NCBI GenBank assembly: GCA_020635275.1
Contig: JACKAA010000003.1
Span: 62,001 to 126,000, forward strand
Direction of reading: 5' to 3'
Length of the DNA: 64,000 nt
Origin: Ignavibacteriales bacterium
GTDB lineage: Bacteria; Bacteroidota; Ignavibacteria; Ignavibacteriales; Melioribacteraceae
Below are positions 8,946 through 18,639 of the stretch, piece after piece. Both the position numbers and the translations under genes were made by a program. The notes under the pieces are model-generated. The model saw only the letters and a program-made list of their open reading frames with translations. It made no database searches and was not told the origin of the DNA. Positions within the stretch are counted from its first letter, which is position 1, and the number at the start of each line of letters is the position of its first letter.

Positions 8946-9020
8946 TCGGGGCGGCAGGATTCGAACCTGCGACCTCCTGCTCCCAAAGCAGGCGCGATAA
9001 CCGGACTACGCTACGCCCCG
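8946..9020 (-). tRNA. tRNA-Pro (anticodon TGG)
   Basis: A 75-base cloverleaf. Acceptor CGGGGCG pairs with CGCCCCG, discriminator A. The anticodon loop TTTGGGA between CCTGC and GCAGG gives TGG. It is first in the minus-strand cluster Pro-Arg-His-Glu. Confidence 0.95.
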
Positions 9021-9214
9021 AAGTTAGCCCATTCGGGATTTAGTTTCTATTCAATAAATAAAGACCGTTCTAAAAAATTCAAGATGTAAAGTTAATTTTT
9101 TCCTTTAATAATGTCAATTGTCTAAATAAAATTTTTTATTACAATTTTTATATTTATATCTTTCTTTATTAATTTTTATTGATCAATCAATTTCTTCCAA
9201 ATTAAGCTAATTTT

Positions 9215-10435
9215 ATGAATTTTCCGTTTTTTATAGCAAAAAGATATATTAACTATAATAAAGGATCTAAATTTTTTTCGCTTATTTCACTTATTACCAT
9301 AGGAGGAATTGGTTTAGGCATTACTGTTCTTATAATTGCTATTTCAATTTTAAATGGATTTGAAAATAGTATAAGTGAAAACATAATTAAGTTTAATTCC
9401 CACATTAATATTAGCGGTTATAGTGATAGAAATCTGCTTGATCATCGTTTAGTTGAAACCAGATTAAAAAGTAAAATTGAAGGAGTATATTCTGAGTTTT
9501 CTTCCTACATTTCAAAAAAAGTAATAATTTCAAAGAAAAATTTGGCCGAAGGAATTTTACTGAATGGAATTGAGCCTGAATTTGCCGTTAATTCTTTAAG
9601 CAGAATTGTTAAAAAAGGTGAAATTAAACTTGATGAAAATGAAAATGGAATTATTATTGGTCAAAAATTAGCTGAAAAGTTTAATCTTGATATAAATGAC
9701 AAATTGACCGTTTTTGCGTTAAATAATGACCAGCCGCCATCACTTACAAACCTCCCGATTATTGATCAATTTAAAGTTGTTGCAATTTATGAAAGCGGAA
9801 TGGCAGAATATGATGATATATACGCATACATAAATTTTAATACCGCAGCTAATTTTTTTGAATTGGATGATGAAGTTTCCGGATACAATATTAATTTGTA
9901 TGATATTTCAAAAATAGACAGCATAAAAACTGAATTGAGCAAAATGCTTTCCTATCCTTTTTATGTAAGATCTTATAGAGACATAAACAAACATATTTTT
10001 ACATGGTTGGAACTTCAGCAAAAACCAATTCCAATTGTTCTGGGTTTAATAATTATTGTTGCAGTTTTTAATATTGTTGGTGCAGTATTAATGCTGATTA
10101 TTCAGAAAACAGATGCCATTGGGGTTTTAAGATCAATGGGCGCAAATGGTAAACAAATAATTCAAATTTTTATGTTCCAAGGAGTTACTTTAGCATTAAC
10201 CGGAATTTTATTGGGAAACGCTCTGGCACTTTTATTAAGCTGGCTTCAAAATGAATTTAAAATAATAACTCTGCCTGAACAAATCTATTATTTATCAAGC
10301 GTACCTATTGAAATAAAAGCTGAAATATATTTACTAGTATCGGTTTTAGGATTTTTATTGGCGGTAATTACATCATTTTTACCAAGTTATATCGCATCCA
10401 GAATTCAACCAATTACGGCAATTAAGTTTAATTAA
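9215..10435 (+). CDS. Lipoprotein-releasing ABC transporter permease (LolC/LolE family)
   Basis: A 406-residue inner-membrane permease. It has an N-terminal membrane segment (about 22-48), a large periplasmic MacB-type domain (about 50-260), and three C-terminal membrane segments with the FtsX block IGVLRSMGANGKQIIQIFMFQG. The first residues, FPFFIAKRYI, match LolC/E. With the second permease one base downstream and LolD after that, it forms the complex that moves lipoproteins from the inner membrane to the carrier LolA. Which paralog is LolC or LolE cannot be told from motifs. No obvious ribosome site; the gene opens the operon. Confidence 0.85.
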   Translation: MNFPFFIAKRYINYNKGSKFFSLISLITIGGIGLGITVLIIAISILNGFENSISENIIKFNSHINISGYSDRNLLDHRLVETRLKSKIEGVYSEFSSYISKKVIISKKNLAEGILLNGIEPEFAVNSLSRIVKKGEIKLDENENGIIIGQKLAEKFNLDINDKLTVFALNNDQPPSLTNLPIIDQFKVVAIYESGMAEYDDIYAYINFNTAANFFELDDEVSGYNINLYDISKIDSIKTELSKMLSYPFYVRSYRDINKHIFTWLELQQKPIPIVLGLIIIVAVFNIVGAVLMLIIQKTDAIGVLRSMGANGKQIIQIFMFQGVTLALTGILLGNALALLLSWLQNEFKIITLPEQIYYLSSVPIEIKAEIYLLVSVLGFLLAVITSFLPSYIASRIQPITAIKFN

Positions 10436-10436
10436 C

Positions 10437-11663
10437 ATGATAGAATATTTTGTAGCAAAAAGATATTTAAGATCAAAACATAGATTAAATTTTATATCTA
10501 TAATTTCAATTATTTCAACAATTGGAGTAACTCTTGGCGTTGCCGCATTAATAATTGTTCTTTCAGTTTTTAATGGTTTTGGTTCACTTGTTACAAGTAT
10601 GTTAATAAATTTTGATCCGCATTTAAGAATCACTTCAACTGAAATAAAAAATAATAATTTTACCGAAATTAAAGACTTTTTAGAAAAATCAGATTTAGTA
10701 GAATCTTATTCCGGATATGTAGAAGGAAAAGTGATTTTAACAAATAGTAAATCAATGGAAATTCTGAACATAAAAGGGATTGCAGTTGATGATGAAGCCG
10801 GATTAAAAAGATTAGAAGATAGGGTCAAATCCGGTGAAATGGATTTAAATGATGAAGGTAATGTTGGCAAAATTATTATTAGCTTGCCTATAGCAATTCG
10901 ACTTTCAACAAAAGTAACAGATACAATTTATACAACTTCAGCTGTTCAAATTAAAAATTCAATTACTCGAATGTCAATGCCAAAAACAAAAGCAATGATA
11001 GTATCCGGAATTTATGAAATAAGCAATAAAGAATATGCTTTGGAATATTGTTTTACTTCTATTAGTTCGGCTCAGACTTTGTTAAATATGAATAATCAAA
11101 TTTCTGGAATAGAAGTTAATTTATATGATTTAAATAATTCAGAAGATTTTAAAGCTGAATTGCTTCAAAAATTTCCGAATGATAATTTGATTATAAATAC
11201 TTGGTATGATCTGCATAAAGATTTATACAGAGTAATGCTTATTGAGAGATGGGCAGCATATATTTTACTTTCATTAATAATTGCTGTGGCTGCGTTTAAT
11301 ATTCTTAGTTCTCTTACAATGTCAGTGCTAGAGAAAAAGAAAGACATAGGTATTTTAAGAGCAATTGGAACTACAAAAGGATCGATTAAGAAAATCTTTA
11401 TGTTTGAGGGAATATTAATAGGAATAATTGGAACAGTACTTGGGATTATTATCGGACTATTTATTTGCTACTTACAAATCAATTTTAATATTTATCCACT
11501 TGATGCAAGTAAATATGTAATTGATACTTTGCCTGTACAAGTAAAATTTTCAGATATATTTGCTGTCGCTTTAATGTCATTTATTCTGACCTTCTTTGCT
11601 TCAAAATATCCTGCAAATAGAGCTTTAAAAACAAAAGTACTTGATGCTATTAAATGGGAATAA
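10437..11663 (+). CDS. Lipoprotein-releasing ABC transporter permease, second subunit (LolC/LolE family)
   Basis: A 408-residue paralog of the preceding gene, with the start FVAKRYLRSKHRLNFISIISIIST, a first membrane segment at about 20-46, a periplasmic domain, and three C-terminal membrane segments with the FtsX-type block IGILRAIGTTKGSIKKIFMFEG. It begins one base after the stop of the first permease, showing translational coupling. The two permeases probably form the heterodimer of a LolCDE complex, as expected in an organism that also encodes many lipoproteins in this window. A MacB-type efflux role is the alternative, but MacB normally fuses ATPase and permease. Confidence 0.85.
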   Translation: MIEYFVAKRYLRSKHRLNFISIISIISTIGVTLGVAALIIVLSVFNGFGSLVTSMLINFDPHLRITSTEIKNNNFTEIKDFLEKSDLVESYSGYVEGKVILTNSKSMEILNIKGIAVDDEAGLKRLEDRVKSGEMDLNDEGNVGKIIISLPIAIRLSTKVTDTIYTTSAVQIKNSITRMSMPKTKAMIVSGIYEISNKEYALEYCFTSISSAQTLLNMNNQISGIEVNLYDLNNSEDFKAELLQKFPNDNLIINTWYDLHKDLYRVMLIERWAAYILLSLIIAVAAFNILSSLTMSVLEKKKDIGILRAIGTTKGSIKKIFMFEGILIGIIGTVLGIIIGLFICYLQINFNIYPLDASKYVIDTLPVQVKFSDIFAVALMSFILTFFASKYPANRALKTKVLDAIKWE

Positions 11664-11690
11664 TTATTAAATAATTTTTTTGAGAAAAAT

Positions 11691-12362
11691 ATGATTTTAC
11701 GCGCTTCAAACATTTATAAGTCATTTGAAAAAGGTAAAAATAACTTTATTGAAGTTTTAAAAGATGTTTCTTTGGAGTTAAATGAAAATCAAATTACTGT
11801 AATAGTAGGGGCTTCCGGCGCCGGTAAAAGTACTTTGCTTCATATTCTAAGCGGTTTGGATAAACCAGATAAAGGAATTGTAGAAATTGATGGATCAAAT
11901 ATTTTTGATCTATCAGAAATAGACATTTCAAAATTTCGTAATAATTCAATAGGATTCATTTTTCAGTTTCATCATTTATTGCCTGAATTTACTGCTTCTG
12001 AAAATATAGCAATTGCAAGTATGATAAATGGAACTCCTAAAAAGAAAGCAATTGAAAAAAGTGATGAATTATTAAATTTAGTTGGTCTTAAAGATCGAAG
12101 AACTCATTTACCTGCCGAACTTTCCGGCGGTGAACAGCAGCGAGTTGCAATTGCTAGGGCGTTAATCAACAATCCAAAAATTCTCTTTGCTGATGAACCT
12201 ACAGGAAATTTGGATTCAAAAAATAGTGAAACAATACACCATCTTTTTACGGAATTAAAAACAAAGTTGGGCATAACACTTTTAATGGTTACGCATAATC
12301 AGGATTTAGTTAAACTTGCTGATAGAGTACTTGAAATGAAGGATGGACAAGTTTATGGATAA
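11691..12362 (+). CDS. lolD: Lipoprotein-releasing system ATP-binding protein LolD
   Basis: A 223-residue ABC ATPase of the MacB/LolD/FtsE group. Walker A is GASGAGKST (40-48), the Q-loop lies in FIFQFHHLLPEFTASENI, the signature LSGGEQQR at 144-151, Walker B LFADEP at 165-170 and the H-loop in MVTHNQ. The FQFHHLLPEFTA block is the LolD-type Q-loop region. It powers release of outer-membrane lipoproteins by the two permeases just upstream (27-base gap). It ends at a bidirectional hairpin terminator. Function as an ABC ATPase is certain from motifs; the Lol assignment rests on the neighbours and the Q-loop. Confidence 0.9.
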   Translation: MILRASNIYKSFEKGKNNFIEVLKDVSLELNENQITVIVGASGAGKSTLLHILSGLDKPDKGIVEIDGSNIFDLSEIDISKFRNNSIGFIFQFHHLLPEFTASENIAIASMINGTPKKKAIEKSDELLNLVGLKDRRTHLPAELSGGEQQRVAIARALINNPKILFADEPTGNLDSKNSETIHHLFTELKTKLGITLLMVTHNQDLVKLADRVLEMKDGQVYG

Positions 12363-12400
12363 AAAAAGCCAGGCACTTTTACTGTGCCCGGCTAATATTT
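12361..12400. terminator. Bidirectional terminator between lolD and the FG-GAP protein
   Basis: The stem GCCAGGCAC (12368-12376) pairs with GTGCCCGGC (12384-12392) with one mismatch and a 7-base loop. It has an A7 run on the left and a T6 run on the right, so it can stop transcription from both converging genes. Confidence 0.75.
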
Positions 12401-12401
12401 T

Positions 12402-14111
12402 TTACTTCATTAAAATCATTTTCTTTGTTATTAAACTTCCATTTGTTTTTAGTAAATAATAGTAAACTCCGCTTGCCAAATTTTTTCCATCGAACGTAAC
12501 ATTATAATTTCCAGCATTTTTTTGTTCATTTACTAATGTTTTAATTTTATTTCCTAATAAATCGTATACTATTAATTCAACTTCTCCTTGATCTGGTAAA
12601 TTAAATTCAATATTTGTAGTTGGATTGAATGGATTTGGATAGTTCTGTGCTAAACTAAATTTATTTGGGAAGGTATTATTCTCATTATAAATACCTGTAC
12701 TTTTATCTGACTCAAGTATAGAAATATAAATATCATTTGGCCAGATATGCTTATCCGTACTGTAATTACAAAAAACATATTCTGATAATCCATCACCATC
12801 CATATCATCTGCAAGACTTCCATAATAATGACGTGGTGATAATTGTGCTGCAGAATCAGCACTTAACTCTTTTTGAGCTTCTATAAATGAATCGTATATA
12901 ACTGTTAAATTCCAATTTGATGAATCTGCCAGATCTCCTTCACCTGAATATTCAAGATCATAAATTTGTCCACTTTCTGCACCACAAATTAAGAAATTCA
13001 GATTTCCATCATTATCTGGATCTCCTACTACCATATTTCTTAAACCTGATTCTAACGGTACATCATTTGGTCTTTTATTCTTTGGTACATAATAAAATTC
13101 TACAACATCTTCAGCAGTAATTGTTGAAATATCTGAAATATTTTGAATCAAAAAAATATGACGGTCTATTCCAGCATCATCAGCTCCTGCAATAAACAAT
13201 TCATTTTTTCCATCATTATTTGCATCAACAATAATTGCTGCATCCACTGAGCCATAATCTATACCTTGATCTAAATATAATTGTTCAAGATCATTAACAT
13301 GCTCATAAGTATTTGCTCCAGTGGATTCAAAAAATCTAAGTGTAAAAAAATTCCAAACAACTTCAACTATATCAGTTTGTCCATCATTATCCAGATCTCC
13401 TGTTACTGTAGCAAAATTAGAACCTCCTTCTTCATTTTTGAAGTTATATTCAACATTCCAAATTGGGAAAAATGAAAAATCTCCTGAAACAGATGCAATT
13501 AGTACTTCTCTACCTCTACTTCCTGATCTTATTCCCAAAACAAGTTCGTTTTTATTATCTTTATCAACATCTTCAATTTTCATACTGTAAGGGAACCATT
13601 CCATATTATCTTCAACATCAAACCGTGTTGTTGATGAAGGAAGAAATGAGCCATCTGTTTGTTCTTTACCATATTTATTTTCACCTTGAACTTCATTCCA
13701 CTCAAAAACAAATATTCTAGGTGGATTTGTTAAAACAGTAGTTTTTGTTGGAAGTCCTAAAACTATTTCTGAAATACCATCATTATCTAAATCACCGACT
13801 GCTGCACCAAACCAACTATCACACTCATATGGAAACTTAAAATACCAAACCATCTCATAGCTGTTGTCACCGGTAGCTTCATACATAAATATATAATTAC
13901 TATCAATAAAATCGGTATAACCAGTTATAAACTCACCAAATCCATCATTATCCGTATCAAAACCTGCAATAACTTTTGCGTATTCTGAAACAGCATTTTC
14001 TTGCTGAAAAGGAACTTGTTGTAAATTCCATACTTCATTCCAACCCGACTGGGCAAATAAATTAACAGTTGCGAATAAAATATATATAATAGATTTTAAT
14101 TTTCTATTCAC
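12402..14111 (-). CDS. Secreted FG-GAP repeat protein with T9SS sorting domain (paralog 1)
   Basis: A 569-residue exported protein with a signal peptide (IIYILFATVNLFAQ). About seven FG-GAP-like units carry Ca-binding cores such as DTDNDGFGEF, DLDNDGISEI, DANNDGKNEL, DPDNDGNLNF and DMDGDGLSEY. The C-terminal T9SS domain begins FSLAQNYPNPFNPTTNIEFN at about 485 and ends TKKMILMK. It is a tandem paralog of the next gene on the minus strand, with the same domain layout and similar length. The last ~285 bases, including the hairpin, are nearly identical between the two, which suggests gene conversion or recent duplication. The ligand is unknown. Confidence 0.85.
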   Translation of the reverse strand: MNRKLKSIIYILFATVNLFAQSGWNEVWNLQQVPFQQENAVSEYAKVIAGFDTDNDGFGEFITGYTDFIDSNYIFMYEATGDNSYEMVWYFKFPYECDSWFGAAVGDLDNDGISEIVLGLPTKTTVLTNPPRIFVFEWNEVQGENKYGKEQTDGSFLPSSTTRFDVEDNMEWFPYSMKIEDVDKDNKNELVLGIRSGSRGREVLIASVSGDFSFFPIWNVEYNFKNEEGGSNFATVTGDLDNDGQTDIVEVVWNFFTLRFFESTGANTYEHVNDLEQLYLDQGIDYGSVDAAIIVDANNDGKNELFIAGADDAGIDRHIFLIQNISDISTITAEDVVEFYYVPKNKRPNDVPLESGLRNMVVGDPDNDGNLNFLICGAESGQIYDLEYSGEGDLADSSNWNLTVIYDSFIEAQKELSADSAAQLSPRHYYGSLADDMDGDGLSEYVFCNYSTDKHIWPNDIYISILESDKSTGIYNENNTFPNKFSLAQNYPNPFNPTTNIEFNLPDQGEVELIVYDLLGNKIKTLVNEQKNAGNYNVTFDGKNLASGVYYYLLKTNGSLITKKMILMK

Positions 14112-14204
14112 ATGCCCTCCATGATTTAATGTTCAGTATATTCTAAAATTAAATAAAGGAATACTAAAAGTTATTTTATTAGTTAAAAGTTAAATGTTAG
14201 ATAA

Positions 14205-14227
14205 GCCGGACATTAATTGTGCCCGGC
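14205..14227 (-). terminator. Weak terminator-like hairpin after paralog 2
   Basis: GCCGG (14205-14209) pairs with CCGGC (14223-14227), with further ACA/TGT pairing inside and a two-base bulge. It lies about ten bases downstream of the minus-strand stop at 14237. There is no T run on the minus strand. The right arm and flank match the terminator right arm of paralog 1. Confidence 0.4.
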
Positions 14228-14236
14228 TAATATTTT

Positions 14237-15904
14237 TTACTTCATTAAAATCATTTTCTTTGTTATTAAACTTCCATTAGTTTTTAGTAAATAATAGTAA
14301 ACTCCGCTTGCCAAATTTTTTCCATCAAACGTAATATTATAATTTCCAGCATTTTTTTGTTCATTTACTAATGTTTTAATTTTATTTCCCAATAGATCGT
14401 ACACTGTTAATTCAACTTCGCCTTGTTCAGGCAAATTAAATTCAATATTTGTTGTTGGATTAAATGGATTTGGATAGTTTTGTTCTAAACTAAATTTATT
14501 TGGAAAAACACTATTTGGATTTTCTACCCCAACAATTTGATCATTTTCTAAAATGAATAAATATTTGTCTTCAGGCCAAACATCAAATGTTGTTCTGTAA
14601 TTTATAAACACATATTCATTTTTACCATCTTGATCCATATCATTAGCAAATGATCCATAGAAAAATCTTGGATCAAGTGTTGTTACACCCCATCCGCTAT
14701 CTGGCGAGAAACCGGAATATTCGTAAACATCAAATGCTATATTTAATTCCCAATTTAATGAGTCGGCTGGATCTCCAGAACCTTTATATTCAAGATCAAA
14801 AATTTGTCCGTTTTGTTCACCTGCAATAAGTAAATTAATATTACCGTCACCATCTGGATCAGCAATATCTAATGTTCTTAATTTTCCTTGTGCATTTACA
14901 GGAATTCTATAAAATAACTTAAAATCCTCTGGGGTAATTTGTGAAAGATCAGTTATTCCTGTTACCATAAAAATTGAATTATCAGGTTCCGTTGCAGCAA
15001 AATATAATTCATTTATACCATCATTATTTGCATCAGCAACTTTTAATCCGTCAAGTGCTCCATAATCCATTCCTGCAGTAACACTGTCAAGAGAAGTAAC
15101 TAACTCATATTGGTCAACACCAGTACATTCAAAAAATCTAACTGTCATATCAGCCCAGACTAACGCATAAATATCTTGATTATTATCATTATCTAAATCC
15201 CCGGTAGTTACACTATATAGTGAACCTTCAAAAGATTCTTGATGATTGAATTCAATTTTAAACTGACCGAAACCGAATAAATCTCCACCAACAATTGAAA
15301 ATACCATTACTTCACGACCTCTATCACCTAATCTTACTCCCATAATAATTTCATTATCCCCATCATTATCGATGTCTTCCATATTCAAACTATAAGGTCT
15401 AAAATCAATTCCGTTTTCAACATTAAAATTCCAAGATTTTGTTGGTTCAATGGCTCCGAGAGAACCCCTACCGTACATATTTTCACCTTGAACACCCGAC
15501 CATTCAAAAAACCAAATCCTATTAGGGCTGTCACCATCAACTACAGTCGGCATAGTTGTAATAATTTCAGGTTTACCGTTTGAATCAAAATCGCCAACTA
15601 CAATGCCTGCAAAAGAATTAGCATCAACAGGATATTCCCAATACCAAACTAAGTCATAAGTATTATCTGCACTAGCTTCATACATTAAAATATAATTTGC
15701 TTCTAAGTCAGTCCAAGCACAAAGGAATTCTCCCCAACCATCTTGATCAGTATCAAAGCCTGCTTTAACAATTGCCATTTCAGAACCAACTTGCTCCTGA
15801 AGAAATGGTTTTTGATTCAAAGTCCATACTAAATCCCAATTACTCTGAGCAAAAACTGAAGATGAAACTAACATTAAAATTGTTAATAGTAATTTTTTTT
15901 TCAT
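14237..15904 (-). CDS. Secreted FG-GAP repeat protein with T9SS sorting domain (paralog 2)
   Basis: A 555-residue paralog of the neighbour at 12402-14111. Signal peptide MKKKLLLTILMLVSSSVFAQ. FG-GAP-like cores include DTDQDGWGEF, DFDSNGKPEI, DIDNDGDNEI, DLDNDNNQDI, DANNDGINEL, DPDGDGNINL and DMDQDGKNEY, in the same order as paralog 1. The C-terminal T9SS domain reads NYPNPFNPTTNIEFNLPEQG and differs from paralog 1 at only a few residues. The body is clearly more diverged than the sorting domain. Surface-bound or released beta-propeller protein; its partner is unknown. The two genes are separated by 125 bases and may be transcribed separately. Confidence 0.85.
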   Translation of the reverse strand: MKKKLLLTILMLVSSSVFAQSNWDLVWTLNQKPFLQEQVGSEMAIVKAGFDTDQDGWGEFLCAWTDLEANYILMYEASADNTYDLVWYWEYPVDANSFAGIVVGDFDSNGKPEIITTMPTVVDGDSPNRIWFFEWSGVQGENMYGRGSLGAIEPTKSWNFNVENGIDFRPYSLNMEDIDNDGDNEIIMGVRLGDRGREVMVFSIVGGDLFGFGQFKIEFNHQESFEGSLYSVTTGDLDNDNNQDIYALVWADMTVRFFECTGVDQYELVTSLDSVTAGMDYGALDGLKVADANNDGINELYFAATEPDNSIFMVTGITDLSQITPEDFKLFYRIPVNAQGKLRTLDIADPDGDGNINLLIAGEQNGQIFDLEYKGSGDPADSLNWELNIAFDVYEYSGFSPDSGWGVTTLDPRFFYGSFANDMDQDGKNEYVFINYRTTFDVWPEDKYLFILENDQIVGVENPNSVFPNKFSLEQNYPNPFNPTTNIEFNLPEQGEVELTVYDLLGNKIKTLVNEQKNAGNYNITFDGKNLASGVYYYLLKTNGSLITKKMILMK

Positions 15905-16077
15905 TTGGGCCTCTCCAATTTTTTACGAAAATATTTTTTAATAATGTAAGTTATATTGAATTGAATAATGTTATTTAAGTATGAAATTATGAAAAGAATA
16001 TTTCTTAATCAAAGAAATAATTTGTGGAATAATAGATTATTTCAATAAAGAAGGATTTTATCAAATATTTTCAATAT

Positions 16078-17565
16078 TTATTTAATTAGATCTTCTAAAT
16101 ATTTGCAGATAAGTCTTACACCATATCCGGTGCAATAATCCTTTGAATAATTTGTCAATTCATGTTCTAAAGCCGGACCAGCTAAATCAATATGTGCCCA
16201 AGGTATTTTTTCATCAACAAAAAATTCAAGAAACTTTCCTGCTGTTATTGCGCCGCCCCATCTTGGTCCCAAATTACTAATATCAGCAATTTTACTTTCT
16301 AGCAGTTTATTATATTCATCCCAGAAAGGCAGCTGCCAAATATGCTCATAAGTTTGTTCGCTTGCTTTAATTAATTGCTCACTAATTTTATCATTTTTAG
16401 TAAATAATCCGGAAGTGAATAAACCTAAAGCAACCGCAACAGCTCCGGTTAAAGTAGCAAAATCAATAATTTCATCCGGTTTTAATTGAGAAGCAAATTC
16501 AAGTGCATCTGCTAAAATAATTCTTCCTTCTGCGTCAGTATCTTTTACTTCAATTGTTTTTCCTGTAGAAGTTGAAATTATATCTCCCGGTTTATATGCA
16601 TTACCACTGATAGCATTTTCTACAGCAGGAACAATTCCATAAATTTCAAAAGGAATCTCTAGTTTTTCAGCTGCTTTAAGAATTCCAAATACTGTTCCGC
16701 CGCCAGCCATATCAGCTTTCATTTCCAGCATTCCTTTTGTAGGCTTAATTGATAAACCACCGGTATCATAAGTAACACCTTTTCCAACCAAAGCAATTTT
16801 ATAATTTGATTTTGATCTTGGTTTATAATGAGCTACAATCAATTTTGGTTTATTATCACTTGCTTTACCAACGCTTAAAATTGCATTCATTTTACGTTTA
16901 TGCAATTCCTTTTCATCAAATATTTTGATACTTACTTTGCTGTTGCGAAATTCCGATTTTACACGTTTTGCAAATTCTGCAGGAGTTAAAGAATTGGCCG
17001 GTTCATTTACTAAATCTCTAGTAAAAAAAACACCAGAAATTATTTTTTCAGCTTTTATTAATGATTTTTGAAATAGTTTATTATTATTTACAATAAAAAA
17101 AACATTAAGATTTTGAGGCTTTTTTTTATCTTTTTTGTAATGATCAAAATTATAATTTCCTAACAGAATACCTTCACAAAATGTCTGGTAAAAATATCCT
17201 TCATTATCAAAGAATTCTGAATACTCTTTGTGTTTTGGAATGTTGATGTACAGTGAAGAAAAATTATCTTTTTCAATTTTCTGAATCAAACCTGCTAAAT
17301 AATTTCTGAAATAATCATTATTAAACTTTTTACCTATTTCAGTTTTCTTTAAGACAGTCAGTACCGGATTACTATTTCTCCAAATAAATAGTTCACAATC
17401 ACCTTCTTTCTTAAAATTATTTATTTGAAGTTCACTTAAATCGAATGATTCACTTTTAATTAAAGTATCAAACTCTTCATTTGTTTTTATTATAATAACT
17501 TGAGCCGAATTTTTATTATAATTACTTACTTTGGATATTACTTTTAGTTTAATGTTAAAACGCAT
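16078..17565 (-). CDS. pepA: Leucyl aminopeptidase (peptidase family M17)
   Basis: A 495-residue cytosolic metallo-aminopeptidase. The family-defining metal and active-site blocks are present: GVTYDTGGLSIKP (263-275; catalytic Lys274), the metal site in KADMAGGG (Asp285), and KDTDAEGR (341-348), a variant of the signature NTDAEGR. It removes N-terminal residues from peptides as a hexamer with two metal ions. The N-terminal 160 residues are poorly conserved, as usual. It lies two bases after nrnA, so the two genes form a unit. The ATG with the hydrophobic start MRFNIKLKV is the only sensible start. Confidence 0.92.
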   Translation of the reverse strand: MRFNIKLKVISKVSNYNKNSAQVIIIKTNEEFDTLIKSESFDLSELQINNFKKEGDCELFIWRNSNPVLTVLKKTEIGKKFNNDYFRNYLAGLIQKIEKDNFSSLYINIPKHKEYSEFFDNEGYFYQTFCEGILLGNYNFDHYKKDKKKPQNLNVFFIVNNNKLFQKSLIKAEKIISGVFFTRDLVNEPANSLTPAEFAKRVKSEFRNSKVSIKIFDEKELHKRKMNAILSVGKASDNKPKLIVAHYKPRSKSNYKIALVGKGVTYDTGGLSIKPTKGMLEMKADMAGGGTVFGILKAAEKLEIPFEIYGIVPAVENAISGNAYKPGDIISTSTGKTIEVKDTDAEGRIILADALEFASQLKPDEIIDFATLTGAVAVALGLFTSGLFTKNDKISEQLIKASEQTYEHIWQLPFWDEYNKLLESKIADISNLGPRWGGAITAGKFLEFFVDEKIPWAHIDLAGPALEHELTNYSKDYCTGYGVRLICKYLEDLIK

Positions 17566-17567
17566 TT

Positions 17568-18563
17568 TTAACCTTTGTAATTTGTTAAAATAATTTCAGC
17601 TTCTTTAATAACTTTAGGAATTACTTCATTTAAACTTAAATTAAAAAGTCTGGATCCTGCGGCATTCAAATGACCGCCTCCACCAAACTTTTCGGCTAAC
17701 TTATTAATTGGAATATTTTCCTTTGACCGGAAACTTATTTTTAATCCGTCATGCAATTCAAAAAATAAAATACCAACTTTTACGTCTTTAATATTAAGTG
17801 CAAAATTTACAAATCCATCAACATCAGATTCAACAGCATTTGTTTCTTCCAGCATTTCTTTTGTTACTTTCATATAACAAATTTCTTTTGAAGCGGAAAG
17901 CGAAAGTGTACTTAACGTTTTACCTAATAATAAACTTCTGCTAAATTCATATTGAGAATATATTTTATCATATATTTCTTCAGGATATAAATCATACTTT
18001 AATAACTCAGCAATTTTATTGTGAAGTTCAGGTGTAGTTTTTGAAAATCTAAATGAACCAGTATCTGTCATGATTGCAGCGTAAATTGGCAATGCAATTT
18101 TATTGTTTAATTTTAATTCTTCTACTTCAGAAATAAAATCAAAAAGTATTTCACCAGTTGCTGATTTTGTCTGATCAATAATATTAAACTCTGTAAAGCC
18201 TTCCGGGTTTGTATGATGGTCAATACAAATCTTTTTTCCCTTAAATTCTCTAAAATATTTTTCCATTTTTACAGTTCTATTTAGAAAATTTAGATCAAGA
18301 AATATTGCAACCTCAACTTTATTAAAAAGTGATGCATGAATACTTGGATCAAATTTTTGGATAATATTATCGGGATCTAAAAATTGAATATTGTACGGTG
18401 TTTCTGAATGGTTGATTATAATATATTCTTTTTGAAGCTGATCTAAAATACCTGCTAATGCTATTTCTGAACCAATTGCATCGGCATCCGGATTGACATG
18501 TGTTGTAATTAAAAAAGATGAGTTTGAATTAAGGATTGAAAATAATTCGCTATAACTTAGCAT
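17568..18563 (-). CDS. nrnA: Bifunctional oligoribonuclease / pAp phosphatase (DHH family)
   Basis: A 331-residue DHH-DHHA1 phosphoesterase. The first metal motif is HVNPDADAIGSE (22-33), the DHH motif IDHHTNP lies at 114-120, and the DHHA1 substrate loop FGGGGHLNAAGS near residue 290. NrnA degrades 2-5-mer RNA (and pGpG) from the 5' end and hydrolyses 3'-phosphoadenosine 5'-phosphate, ending RNA decay in species without Orn. The length matches. It is two bases upstream of pepA, so coexpression is likely. A GdpP or RecJ role is excluded by size and domain set. Confidence 0.88.
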   Translation of the reverse strand: MLSYSELFSILNSNSSFLITTHVNPDADAIGSEIALAGILDQLQKEYIIINHSETPYNIQFLDPDNIIQKFDPSIHASLFNKVEVAIFLDLNFLNRTVKMEKYFREFKGKKICIDHHTNPEGFTEFNIIDQTKSATGEILFDFISEVEELKLNNKIALPIYAAIMTDTGSFRFSKTTPELHNKIAELLKYDLYPEEIYDKIYSQYEFSRSLLLGKTLSTLSLSASKEICYMKVTKEMLEETNAVESDVDGFVNFALNIKDVKVGILFFELHDGLKISFRSKENIPINKLAEKFGGGGHLNAAGSRLFNLSLNEVIPKVIKEAEIILTNYKG

Positions 18564-18603
18564 TGTAAATTCATAATAATTTAGATTTGATTTGCAGATT
18601 AAC

Positions 18604-18630
18604 CTTGGGCAGGTAAATTCCCGCCCAAAG
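18604..18630 (-). terminator. Hairpin downstream of korB
   Basis: CTTGGGCAGG (18604-18613) pairs with CCCGCCCAAAG ending at 18630 with one mismatch. It sits ten bases beyond the korB stop on the minus strand. The T run is only on the plus-strand side, so it may be a processing or attenuation hairpin rather than a full terminator. Confidence 0.4.
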
Positions 18631-18639
18631 TTTTAAGAT

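Noticed and set aside
12650..13720. Open frames of 60-90 codons on both strands inside the FG-GAP genes.
   Set aside because: They are shadows of repeated Asp/Gly-rich coding sequence, with low-complexity Leu/His/Ser/Ile composition and no ribosome sites.
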